Source: Candidatus Cloacimonadota bacterium (GTDB lineage Bacteria; Cloacimonadota; Cloacimonadia; Cloacimonadales; Cloacimonadaceae). Taken from it: a DNA stretch of 10,509 nucleotides. The translations under genes were made by a program, and so were the position numbers. Of the stretch, positions 1 to 6,515 are shown piece by piece. The stretch covers positions 1-10,509 of the forward strand of contig JAGOIS010000036.1 of NCBI GenBank assembly GCA_017995495.1, in the 5' to 3' direction. Below the pieces are notes generated by a model. That model saw only the letters and a program-made list of their open reading frames with translations, did not search any database and had not been told where the DNA came from. The first letter of the stretch is position 1, and each line of letters begins with the position of its first letter.

Positions 1-44
1 CTTGATCTCAGCTCAAATAAGGCTTTCAGGCTATGCGAGGCCAT
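1..44 (-). CDS. Possible 5' end of a leftward gene (partial)
   Basis: A leftward ATG lies at 44, preceded on its own strand by GGGAG with a 7-nt spacer, which is a good ribosome binding site. The frame stays open to the window edge and reads MASHSLKALFELRS. Only about 14 codons are visible, so no family can be named. If real, this gene is divergent from trxB, and the 45-751 stretch would carry the 5' regions of both. It could equally be a chance ORF in non-coding DNA; the ribosome binding site is the only positive evidence. Confidence 0.4.
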   Translation of the reverse strand, partial: MASHSLKALFELRS

Positions 45-295
45 GGCGTCACTCCCATCTTGAAATTTTTTCCATGAAACCGTCATCGGCTTAATCGGTC
101 AAGTTCTTTTCGACGCCGCCTCTCATCTCGCCCCTCTCTGCGGCCGGGCGTATTCGCCTCTTGACTGCCCCGCATTGATATCCCATTGGCCAGTTGGGTT
201 GTTGTTGGGATGCATTCAGGGTGATAGCGCGTGCCAAGGCATAGACCCCCTATGTATAGTAGGTAACAAAAGGGGGGATTGTCCATGAATTGCAC
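45..295. other. Intergenic stretch with a doubtful 70-codon leftward ORF
   Basis: About 250 bases without a convincing gene. A leftward ORF of 70 codons (295 to 83) is open, but it has no ribosome binding site before its ATG. Its start sits in the ACACGAATT-type repeat, and its product is Arg-rich at the C-terminus with no recognisable domain. I therefore do not call it a gene. The stretch contains the hairpin at 246-276. If 1-44 is a real gene start, its leader and promoter should also lie here; I could not find a clear -35/-10 pair. A dispersed non-coding element is an alternative explanation for the open frame. Confidence 0.35.
246..276. other. Hairpin with C-rich and G-rich arms
   Basis: CCCCCT at 246-251 pairs perfectly with AGGGGG at 271-276 around a 19-nt A/T-rich loop. 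It lies just left of the repeat block that starts near 287. It could be a terminator-like stem without a clear T-tract, or the edge of a repeat element. The stem is directly visible; its function is not known. Confidence 0.4.
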
Positions 296-404
296 GAATT
301 TACACGAATAAACAGATCAGGGATGAACAGGATGAAAGGGATGACGGGGATGAAAAGGTTTACAGAGATGAACAGATAAACAGATCAACGGGGTTCACGC
401 GGAA
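287..404. repeat. Low-complexity left arm of repeat copy A
   Basis: The stretch opens with ACGAATT/ACACGAATA units and continues as imperfect 9-bp units related to GATGAACAG. Four consecutive 9-mers run 322-357 (GATGAACAG, GATGAAAGG, GATGACGGG, GATGAAAAG), and the motif recurs at 367-393, ending in AACGGGG. Stop codons are frequent in the plus frames and there is no sign of coding. The AACGGGG end mirrors the CCCCCGTT at 591-598, so this arm and the octamer array at 597-628 are imperfect inverted copies around the unique core 410-580. Confidence 0.7.
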
Positions 405-409
405 AAGAG

Positions 410-580
410 GAACACGGATAACAGGATCGACAGGATGATCAGGAGAAAAAAGTCTCACACAGATTACACAGATTTCACAGATGCAAAGAATCCGTATAAT
501 CAGTTTAATCAGTTGAATCCGTAGGAAGAATTGAACGCTGATGATCAGGATTTACTCAGATGAAAAGGAAGGCTGTTTGG
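410..580 (+). repeat. Dispersed repeat, copy A core
   Basis: This 171-bp segment has a diverged direct copy at 4371-4601. Exact shared blocks, in the same order and orientation, are 417-443 (27 bp, matching 4379-4405), 489-521 (33 bp, matching 4492-4524) and 559-580 (22 bp, matching 4580-4601). A block of CACAGATTACACAGATTTCACAGAT type (452-482) also matches with one or two changes. The segments between the blocks differ in length and sequence. No ORF is conserved between the two copies, so this is non-coding repeat DNA rather than a duplicated gene. Confidence 0.85.
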
Positions 581-596
581 AACACATGTTCCCCCG

Positions 597-628
597 TTCA
601 TCTGTTCACCTGTTCATCTGTTCATCTG
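597..628. repeat. Octamer array (TTCATCTG x4), right edge of copy A
   Basis: Four tandem 8-bp units run without a gap: TTCATCTG, TTCACCTG, TTCATCTG, TTCATCTG. Read on the other strand they are the same unit as the GATGAACA array at the left edge of copy B (4333-4364), including one G-for-A variant unit in each array. The array is preceded by CCCCCG and followed by a run of nine C (637-645). Confidence 0.9.
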
Positions 629-654
629 TTCTTTTACCCCCCCCCTGCCCATTT

Positions 655-705
655 ACCGCCCACCATGGGATTCAAGCCACAAATATCTTGACGGAGGAGG
701 GCGGT
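655..705. promoter_or_regulatory. Inverted repeat upstream of trxB
   Basis: ACCGCCC (655-661) is the exact reverse complement of GGGCGGT (699-705), separated by 37 nt, about 50 nt before the trxB start. A TTGACG hexamer at 688-693 resembles a -35 box, but no good -10 stands 16-18 nt downstream; the nearest AT-rich hexamer, TTAAAT at 718-723, is too far. This could be an operator, a leader hairpin or chance. The trxB-alaS promoter is expected in this area, but I cannot place it. Confidence 0.25.
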
Positions 706-741
706 TCAAAAGACACGTTAAATCTGTGAAATTTACCTTAT

Positions 742-748
742 GAGGTGG
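742..748 (+). promoter_or_regulatory. trxB ribosome binding site
   Basis: GAGGTGG lies 3 nt before the ATG at 752 (6 nt if only GAGG is counted). It decides the start: the in-frame ATG at 740 lies upstream of this site and has no comparable Shine-Dalgarno sequence, and its extra MRWI does not belong to the family's usual N-terminus. Confidence 0.8.
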
Positions 749-751
749 ATA

Positions 752-1711
752 ATGAATTACGACGTGATGATCATCGGAGGTGGCCCCGCCGGTCTGAGCG
801 CCGCCATCTACGCGGCCCGGGGCGGATTGAAGACAGGCCTGTTTGAAAAAGGGATCATCGGCGGGCAGATCAACGTGACCGACGAAGTGGAGAACTATCC
901 AGGTTTTCCCGCGCCTCTTTCGGGTTTTGACCTCACCGACAACATGCGGCGGCAGGCGGAGCGCTTCCAAGCCCGTTTCATCGATGAAGAAGTAACCGCC
1001 ATCGGCATGGAAGGGCTCTGCAAGATCATCGAAACCCCCGAAAACAGCTATCGCGCCAAAGCCCTGATCGTTTGCACCGGAGCCCATCCCAGGCTGCTCA
1101 ACGTTCCCGGGGAAGAGCGTTTCACCGGCCACGGGGTATCCTACTGCGCCACCTGCGACGGCGCTCTCTACCGCGACAAGGTGGTGGCGGTGGTCGGCGG
1201 CGGCGATTCCGCCATTGAGGAAGGCCTGTTCCTCACCCGCTTTGCCAAAAAAGTGATCGTGATCCATCGCCGGGACGAGCTGCGCGCCCAAAAGATCATC
1301 CAGGCAAGGGCTTTCAAGAATCCCAAAATGGAGTTCGTCTGGGATACAGTCGTCCAGGAGATCCACGGCGAGGCCAAGATCGAAAAACTTGAGTTGGTGA
1401 ACCGCAAGACCCAGCAGATCTCATTTGTCCCGATCGACGGCGTGTTCATCTACGTTGGCATCCTGCCCAACAACGAGCTGCTGGAATCCCGGCTGGAGCT
1501 GGACAGCGGCGGTTTCGTGATCACCGATGAGAACATGCACACCAACGTTCCCGGCATCTATGCCGCCGGAGACATCCGCCATACAGTGTTGCGCCAGGTG
1601 GTCACAGCCACCCGTGACGGCGCGGTGGCGGCTTGGAGCGCGGAAAAATGGATCATGGAAAACTATGACCACATTGAAGGGCAGGGAGATAGCTCAAGTG
1701 CCGACAAGTAA
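752..1711 (+). CDS. trxB: Thioredoxin-disulfide reductase
   Basis: This FAD enzyme uses NADPH to reduce thioredoxin in the cytoplasm. The 319-residue product has the normal length of the low-molecular-weight bacterial type. Visible in order are the FAD-binding GGGPAG near residues 9-14, the redox pair in CATC (132-135) within SYCATCDG, the NADPH-binding GGGDSA (149-154) followed by HRRDELRA (172-179), and the C-terminal FAD motif GIYAAGDI with RQVVTATRDGAVAA. No key residue is missing. The start at 752 is chosen from the GAGGTGG site. Its last 14 nt overlap the start of alaS, so the two are translated from one mRNA. Ferredoxin- or flavodoxin-linked relatives have a similar fold, but the HRR motif that contacts the NADPH phosphate supports the NADPH-dependent form. 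Confidence 0.95.
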   Translation: MNYDVMIIGGGPAGLSAAIYAARGGLKTGLFEKGIIGGQINVTDEVENYPGFPAPLSGFDLTDNMRRQAERFQARFIDEEVTAIGMEGLCKIIETPENSYRAKALIVCTGAHPRLLNVPGEERFTGHGVSYCATCDGALYRDKVVAVVGGGDSAIEEGLFLTRFAKKVIVIHRRDELRAQKIIQARAFKNPKMEFVWDTVVQEIHGEAKIEKLELVNRKTQQISFVPIDGVFIYVGILPNNELLESRLELDSGGFVITDENMHTNVPGIYAAGDIRHTVLRQVVTATRDGAVAAWSAEKWIMENYDHIEGQGDSSSADK

Positions 1712-4298
1712 AGATATCCGCCAAACCTTCATCGACTATTTCCTGGAGCGCGGCCACAGCTTTATCCCCTCCTCGCCGGTGGTTCCGGATGACGATCCTA
1801 CCCTTCTTTTCGCCAATGCCGGCATGAACCAGTTCAAGAATGTCTTCCTCGGTCTTAAAGAAGCAGGAACCAAGCGCGCCGTGAACAGCCAGAAGTGCAT
1901 CCGCGCCGGCGGTAAGCACAACGACCTAGAGGAAGTGGGCCAGGACGGGTATCACCACACCTTCTTTGAAATGCTGGGCAACTGGTCCTTTGGCGACTAT
2001 TACAAGAAAGAGGCCATCCACTGGGCCTGGGAGCTGCTAACCGGAGTCTGGAAACTCCCCAAGGACAAACTTTACGCCACGGTCCACGCCACGGACGAGG
2101 AGGCTTTCGAACTCTGGAGATCGCAGACCGACATCGACCCCGACCACATTTCCTATCAGGGCGACAAGGACAATTTCTGGGAAATGGGGGACACCGGCCC
2201 CTGCGGCCCCTGCAGCGAGATCCACATCGACCGCGGCCCCGACCACTGCTCCCGGCAGGGCGAGGAAGGCCATCAATGCCTCATCTGCGGCGATTGCGGA
2301 CGCTACATCGAGCTCTGGAACCTGGTTTTCATCCAGTATAACCGCGGGCCGGACCGCTCCCTGACACCCCTCAAAGCCAGGTTTGTGGACACCGGAGCGG
2401 GCTTTGAGCGCCTGGTGCAGGTGCTGCAGGACAAAGCCAGCAACTACGAGACCGACCTCTTCCTGCCCATCATCCAGCGCATCGCCGATCTCAGCGGCGT
2501 GGCCTACACCCCCGAAACCGGGACCTCGCACAGGGTGATAGCCGATCACGTGCGCTGCCTCTGTTTCGCCCTGGCAGATGGCGGTTTTCCCTCCAACGAA
2601 GGCCGGGGCTACGTTTTGCGCCGCATCCTGCGCAGGGCGGCGCGCCACGGGCGTTTGCTGGGCTTTGCCGAACCCTTCATGTTTCACCTGGTGGATGCCG
2701 TTACAGCCATCATGGGGCACCACTTTCCCGAACTGGCGGGCAAGGAAGCCTATATCCGCATGGTGATCAAAGCGGAGGAGGAACGCTTCAACGTTACTCT
2801 GGACCGGGGTTTGGAGCATCTCGACCAGATCTGCGCCCGGCTCGGGGGAGACCTCATCCCCGGCAAAGACGCCTTCATGCTCTACGACACCTACGGTTTC
2901 CCTCTGGACCTCACCCTGATCCTCGCCGCTGAAAAGAATTTCCGGGTGGACACCCGCGGTTTCGAGGAGGAGATGCGAACCCAACGTGAACGGGCCCGTA
3001 AAAGCTCCAAATTTTCCCTTGTGGCCGACTCCTCTGACTGGATCGAGCTCGAACCCCAGTCCCCGACGGTGTTTCTGGGCTATGACGAATTATCTTCCCA
3101 AGCGCGTATCCAACGCTACCGGATCAACGCGGACGACCTGCTGCATCTGCAGCTTGACCGCACTCCCTTTTACGCCGAATCCGGAGGCCAGCTGGCCGAC
3201 ACCGGCCGCATCCACAACGCGGATTTCGAGATGCGGGTGAGCCAGGTCATCAAAAAGGATGACCATTTCATCCACATCGGCACCCTCACCAGCGGCGCGG
3301 TTAACCACGCTTCTGTGACCGCGGAAGTCGATCAGCCCCGGCGTCTCGACGTGATGCGCAATCACACCGCCACACACCTGCTGCACAAGGCCCTTCGCGC
3401 TGTTTTGGGCGAACACGTGCAGCAAAAGGGCTCCCTGGTGGGGCCGGAGCATCTACGCTTCGATTTCACCCACATGCAGGCCCTCACCAAGCCGGAGATC
3501 CAGGCCATCGAAAACATCGTCAACGCAGCGATCCGCGACAACCGGGCCGTCAAGGTGGAGGTGAAGGATTTGGACGAGGCCCGCGGCGAAGGCGCGATCG
3601 CGCTGTTTGGCGAAAAGTATGCCGAACAGGTGCGCGTGGTGAGTGTGGAAGGCTTTTCCAAAGAGCTTTGCGGCGGCACCCACGTTTCGGCCAGCGGCGA
3701 GATCGGACTCTTCAAGATCATCTCCGAAAGCTCCTCCGCGGCCGGTATCCGGCGCATCGAAGCCGTCACCGGCAGGGTCGCCAACCAGTTCGTGCTGGAA
3801 CTGCAGAACCACCTTACCCAGCTTGCCGAAAGCCTCCACGTGCCTGAAAAGATGCTGGACAGCAAAATCGAAGCCCTGCAAAAACGCGTGCAGGAACTGG
3901 AACAGCAAATCAAACAGTTCACCGTTCAGCAATACGGAGCCGAAACAACCAGACTCCTCTCCCAAAGTACGGACCAGGGCGATTTCAAGCTCCTCTCCGC
4001 CAAGCTCGATGCCGATCCCGCCAAACTCCGTGAACTGGGCGATTCCCTGAAGGACCAAGCCCGCGACACGGTGGCCCTGCTTTTCAGCGTTGAGCAAAAC
4101 AAAGTCACTGTCCTCTGCGTGGTGGGGGAGTCCCTGCGCCCAAAATTCCATGCCGGAGACATCGTCAAAGCAGTTTCTGCCCGTCTCGACGGCAAAGGTG
4201 GCGGAAGACCGGACAGCGCCATGGGGGGAGGCAACTCCCCGGAAAAACTCGACGCCGTGATCCAGGACATTCCCCAGATCATTCGCGCCACCAGCTGA
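1698..4298 (+). CDS. alaS: Alanine--tRNA ligase
   Basis: This class II synthetase charges tRNA-Ala and edits mischarged Ser and Gly. I start it at GTG 1698: AGGGAG (1683-1688) lies 9 nt upstream, and the product VPTSKDIRQTFIDYFLERGH begins as the family does. An ATG at 1665 is in frame but would add an atypical tail. The product is 866 residues, close to the usual 875. Visible are the catalytic core (FANAGMNQFKNVF near 38-50; motif 3 DTGAGFER at 231-238), the editing-domain zinc ligands HxxxH (556-560) with C658GGTH662, the helical linker after about residue 700, and the C-Ala glycine motif GGGRPD (834-839). An insertion before RYIELWNLVF carries C184, C194, C197 and C200, a possible extra zinc knuckle. 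The gene overlaps trxB by 14 nt. Confidence 0.97.
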   Translation: MPTSKDIRQTFIDYFLERGHSFIPSSPVVPDDDPTLLFANAGMNQFKNVFLGLKEAGTKRAVNSQKCIRAGGKHNDLEEVGQDGYHHTFFEMLGNWSFGDYYKKEAIHWAWELLTGVWKLPKDKLYATVHATDEEAFELWRSQTDIDPDHISYQGDKDNFWEMGDTGPCGPCSEIHIDRGPDHCSRQGEEGHQCLICGDCGRYIELWNLVFIQYNRGPDRSLTPLKARFVDTGAGFERLVQVLQDKASNYETDLFLPIIQRIADLSGVAYTPETGTSHRVIADHVRCLCFALADGGFPSNEGRGYVLRRILRRAARHGRLLGFAEPFMFHLVDAVTAIMGHHFPELAGKEAYIRMVIKAEEERFNVTLDRGLEHLDQICARLGGDLIPGKDAFMLYDTYGFPLDLTLILAAEKNFRVDTRGFEEEMRTQRERARKSSKFSLVADSSDWIELEPQSPTVFLGYDELSSQARIQRYRINADDLLHLQLDRTPFYAESGGQLADTGRIHNADFEMRVSQVIKKDDHFIHIGTLTSGAVNHASVTAEVDQPRRLDVMRNHTATHLLHKALRAVLGEHVQQKGSLVGPEHLRFDFTHMQALTKPEIQAIENIVNAAIRDNRAVKVEVKDLDEARGEGAIALFGEKYAEQVRVVSVEGFSKELCGGTHVSASGEIGLFKIISESSSAAGIRRIEAVTGRVANQFVLELQNHLTQLAESLHVPEKMLDSKIEALQKRVQELEQQIKQFTVQQYGAETTRLLSQSTDQGDFKLLSAKLDADPAKLRELGDSLKDQARDTVALLFSVEQNKVTVLCVVGESLRPKFHAGDIVKAVSARLDGKGGGRPDSAMGGGNSPEKLDAVIQDIPQIIRATS

Positions 4299-4332
4299 GC
4301 CAAGGCCAGTTCCTCTGCCTGCTGATTTGACG
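4299..4332. other. Spacer after alaS without a clear terminator
   Basis: Between the alaS stop and the octamer array I see no stem followed by a T-tract. The repeat that follows may act as the boundary between the two converging transcripts, but nothing in its sequence proves it. Confidence 0.4.
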
Positions 4333-4364
4333 GATGAACAGGTGAACAGATGAACAGATGAACG
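4333..4364. repeat. Octamer array (GATGAACA x4), left edge of copy B
   Basis: Four gap-free 8-bp units: GATGAACA, GGTGAACA, GATGAACA, GATGAACG, then GGG. This is the inverted counterpart of the array at 597-628. It sits on the opposite side of its core from the array of copy A, so the family carries octamer arrays of opposite orientation at its two ends, like degenerate terminal inverted repeats. Confidence 0.9.
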
Positions 4365-4370
4365 GGGAAT

Positions 4371-4601
4371 GGAACACTGATAACAGGATCGACAGGATGA
4401 TCAGGGTGAAGAAGAGAATGGATCAGGGCTGACAGGATGATCAGGATAAAAATGGTCTCACACAGATCACACAGATTTCACAGATACAAGAAATCCGTAT
4501 AATCAGTTTAATCAGTTGAATCCGCAGGAAGAATGGAAGGCGGATGACGCGGATGACGCGGATGATCATGAATTACAATGATGAAAAGGAAGGCTGTTTG
4601 G
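4371..4601 (+). repeat. Dispersed repeat, copy B core
   Basis: This is a direct-orientation copy of 410-580, sharing exact blocks of 27, 33 and 22 bp in the same order. It is longer than copy A for two visible reasons. First, a 15-bp block (GACAGGATGATCAGG) occurs twice, at 4391-4405 and 4431-4445, exactly 40 bp apart. Second, a 9-bp unit CGGATGACG is repeated nearly three times at 4541-4567. These look like slippage or recombination gains. No coding potential is conserved between copies. Confidence 0.85.
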
Positions 4602-4606
4602 GGCCC

Positions 4607-4622
4607 CTGTTAATCTGTTAAT
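4607..4622. repeat. Two octamers at the right edge of copy B, overlapping a stop codon
   Basis: CTGTTAAT occurs twice in tandem and is followed by a C-rich run, recalling the TTCATCTG array plus C-tract that ends copy A. The stop codon of the leftward ThiB-like gene (4618-4620 on the plus strand) lies inside the second unit, so the repeat reaches the very end of that gene. Confidence 0.6.
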
Positions 4623-5769
4623 CCGCCCCCCTGCTCATCCGGCCAGCGTTGGTGGGGACCTCCGGTTCATGGAGGCCGGGGCGGCTTTTGATGAGGCTGT
4701 CCCAACTTTCCAGCCAGGCGGGGATGTTTTGCCGGGCCTGGTATTTGTCCAAACGGTCGTTGACAGTGAACACGCTCCAGGGCACGCGGGCAAAGTCGCG
4801 GGGGAGTGGGGTGCGGCCGTTAACGGGCATCATGGCAAGCTTGAACATCACAAATTGCTGGGCTTCGACAGAGATCAGATAGTCGAGGAATTTCAGCGCT
4901 GTGGCGCGGTTGGGGGCCCCGGAGCAGAGGGCGGCGAACTCGGTGTGGCGGAAGGATCCCTCTTCCGGGATCACAGCCCGGATGTGGCTTTCGGAGGGAT
5001 GGAACTCGTTGATCCAGGCGGGAACGGAATTGTAGCCGATCATCAGGCTGCATTCCCCCCTGCGGATCGCATTTAAGCTCTCAAAATGGTCGCGCGAGAG
5101 CTGGCTGACATTTTTGCGGTAGCTGTTCCAAAGCTGCTCCCAGCCCCTTTCCCCAAACAGCGCCACCGACCAGAGCAACGCGCTGCGTCCCAAGCCAGAG
5201 GTGGAGGGATCGCAGAGGGCAAGCTGATCGGCGAAGCGGGCATCCTGCAATTCCCCAAAGGAGCGGGGTGTGTCCGGGATCAGGCGCGAATCGTAGATGA
5301 AGGCCAGATTGGCCGTAGCATAGGGGATGAGACGTTGTTGAGGATCCCGGGGGACCTCGAGATCGAGCTCCGACAGCGATACCTCCGGGACGGTGGCGAA
5401 GGGTTCCAGGATCGATTCTGACAGGGCGAAGGCGCTGTCCAACCCGATCACGAGATCGGCATTGGGTTTTCCATCCACAAACTCGAGGGAATCGAGCAGG
5501 GTGGGCAGGTCGGGGAAGGTTACAACAGTGAGGGCGGAGTTGTGCTTCTGCTCAAAATCCTTCATCACCACAGCTTCGAAGCCTGTGGAGCGGATGTGTT
5601 GAAGGGCGAAAATGGTCAGGAACGAGGTTGGGGCGGGTTTTTCCACCGCCGGCTCGGGTTTCTTGCGGCAGGCCCCCAGGGTGAAGGCCAACGCGAGGAT
5701 CAGAATCCAGATGCCGCCTCCATTCAGGTTGATCCTGGCCGCGGGAGGTTCGGTGATTTCCCGCATCAT
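4618..5769 (-). CDS. ThiB-like ABC transporter substrate-binding lipoprotein
   Basis: The protein resembles the thiamine-binding (ThiB/TbpA) class of periplasmic binding proteins. Of its 383 residues, the first 34 form a lipoprotein signal: Arg 3 and 12, a hydrophobic stretch WILILALAFTLGA, then Cys34. Family features that I recognise are LTIFALQ at the start of the mature domain, ADLVIGLDSAF (104-114), PYATANLAFIYDSR (149-162), DPSTSGLGRSALLWSVALFGERGWEQLW (187-214), MIGYNSVPAW (243-252) and ALKFLDYLISVEAQQF (291-306). The ATG at 5769 overlaps the TGA of the mlaE-like gene as ATGA, with GGGGAAGG just upstream; a second ATG follows at 5766. No ThiP permease or ThiQ ATPase lies nearby, so thiamine as ligand is unproven. 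The C-terminal tail and stop run into repeat copy B. Fold and class are fairly sure; substrate is not. Confidence 0.8.
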   Translation of the reverse strand: MMREITEPPAARINLNGGGIWILILALAFTLGACRKKPEPAVEKPAPTSFLTIFALQHIRSTGFEAVVMKDFEQKHNSALTVVTFPDLPTLLDSLEFVDGKPNADLVIGLDSAFALSESILEPFATVPEVSLSELDLEVPRDPQQRLIPYATANLAFIYDSRLIPDTPRSFGELQDARFADQLALCDPSTSGLGRSALLWSVALFGERGWEQLWNSYRKNVSQLSRDHFESLNAIRRGECSLMIGYNSVPAWINEFHPSESHIRAVIPEEGSFRHTEFAALCSGAPNRATALKFLDYLISVEAQQFVMFKLAMMPVNGRTPLPRDFARVPWSVFTVNDRLDKYQARQNIPAWLESWDSLIKSRPGLHEPEVPTNAGRMSRGAD

Positions 5770-6515
5770 GCCTTCCCCAGCATAAAATAGGCCACGATGA
5801 AATCCATCACCAGCACCCAGACAGCGCTGTAAACCACGGTGAGCATGGTGCTGCGTCCCACACCCTCAGCGCCACCGGTGGTGCGATCTCCATAATAACA
5901 GGCCAGGGAGGTGATGACGAAGCCAAATACGATTGATTTCACGATCCCGCTCAGCAGGTCGAAGGTCTGAAAGTGGCTGCGGATGTTGTGGAAGAAGGTG
6001 TGGTAATGGATCCCGTTGCGCGTCCAGTTGAAAAACCAGGCGCTGATGATCCCCACGAAATTGGCGAAGATGGTCAGCAGGGGACAGGCCACCATCCCTG
6101 CCGCGATCCTGGGCAGATAGAGGAATTCCGCGGGATCGATGCTCATGCTCAGCAAGGCGTCCAGTTGCTCGCTGACCCTCATGCTTCCTGTCTCCGCGGC
6201 GATGGCGGCCCCGATCTTGCCCGTCATCACCATGGCTGTGAGCACCGGCGCCAGTTCGATCATAGTGGATTTGCTGATGAGCACGCTGATGAGGTGGTCC
6301 GGGATGTAGCCGCGGCCCTGATAAACCAGCTGCAGCGCGGTGACCAGCCCCGTGAACGCAGAGCTGATAGCGATCAGAGGCAGGGAATCCACACCCGTGC
6401 GCTTGACCTGCAACATGAATTCCTGCCACCGTTTGCCCAGGCTGGGAACGAATTTCAGCACCCTGCCCACAAACAGCAGGTAGGCGCCGAGACCCGTGAG
6501 AGGCTCAAACTTCAT
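5766..6515 (-). CDS. mlaE: MlaE/YrbE-family ABC transporter permease
   Basis: The 249-residue membrane protein matches the MlaE family, the inner-membrane permease of lipid transporters that keep the outer membrane asymmetric. The signature region is clear: ELAPVLTAMVMTGKIGAAIA and the following AETGSMRVSEQLDALLSMSIDP (87-128). It is followed by hydrophobic segments around 133-162 and 190-207 and the C-terminal GGAEGVGRSTMLTVVYSAV (214-232). The start at 6515 lies inside dnaB (11-nt overlap) and has no visible Shine-Dalgarno sequence, so translation probably depends on coupling to dnaB. Family members usually sit with an MlaF-type ATPase and an MlaD-type MCE protein. Neither is present here; a ThiB-like binding lipoprotein follows instead through an ATGA overlap. 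The ATPase must be encoded elsewhere. Confidence 0.92.
   Translation of the reverse strand: MKFEPLTGLGAYLLFVGRVLKFVPSLGKRWQEFMLQVKRTGVDSLPLIAISSAFTGLVTALQLVYQGRGYIPDHLISVLISKSTMIELAPVLTAMVMTGKIGAAIAAETGSMRVSEQLDALLSMSIDPAEFLYLPRIAAGMVACPLLTIFANFVGIISAWFFNWTRNGIHYHTFFHNIRSHFQTFDLLSGIVKSIVFGFVITSLACYYGDRTTGGAEGVGRSTMLTVVYSAVWVLVMDFIVAYFMLGKA

Noticed and set aside
83..295. 70-codon leftward ORF as a gene
   Set aside because: No ribosome binding site, a start inside low-complexity repeat, a strongly Arg-rich tail and no recognisable domain. Kept only as a doubtful frame in the intergenic note.
322..393. CRISPR-like array
   Set aside because: Units are 8-9 bp, contiguous and degenerate, with no spacers and no cas genes.
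688..723. Sigma-70 promoter for trxB (TTGACG / TTAAAT)
   Set aside because: The spacing of 24 nt is far from 16-18, and no better -10 is present at the right distance.
541..729. 62-codon rightward ORF across the repeat
   Set aside because: It runs through the octamer array and poly-C tract, its sequence simply translates the repeat, and no equivalent frame is kept in copy B.
740..751. trxB start at ATG 740
   Set aside because: The GAGGTGG site lies downstream of it and is correctly spaced for ATG 752.
4601..4606. GGGCCC as a terminator stem between the convergent genes
   Set aside because: It is a loop-less palindrome and no T-tract follows on either strand.
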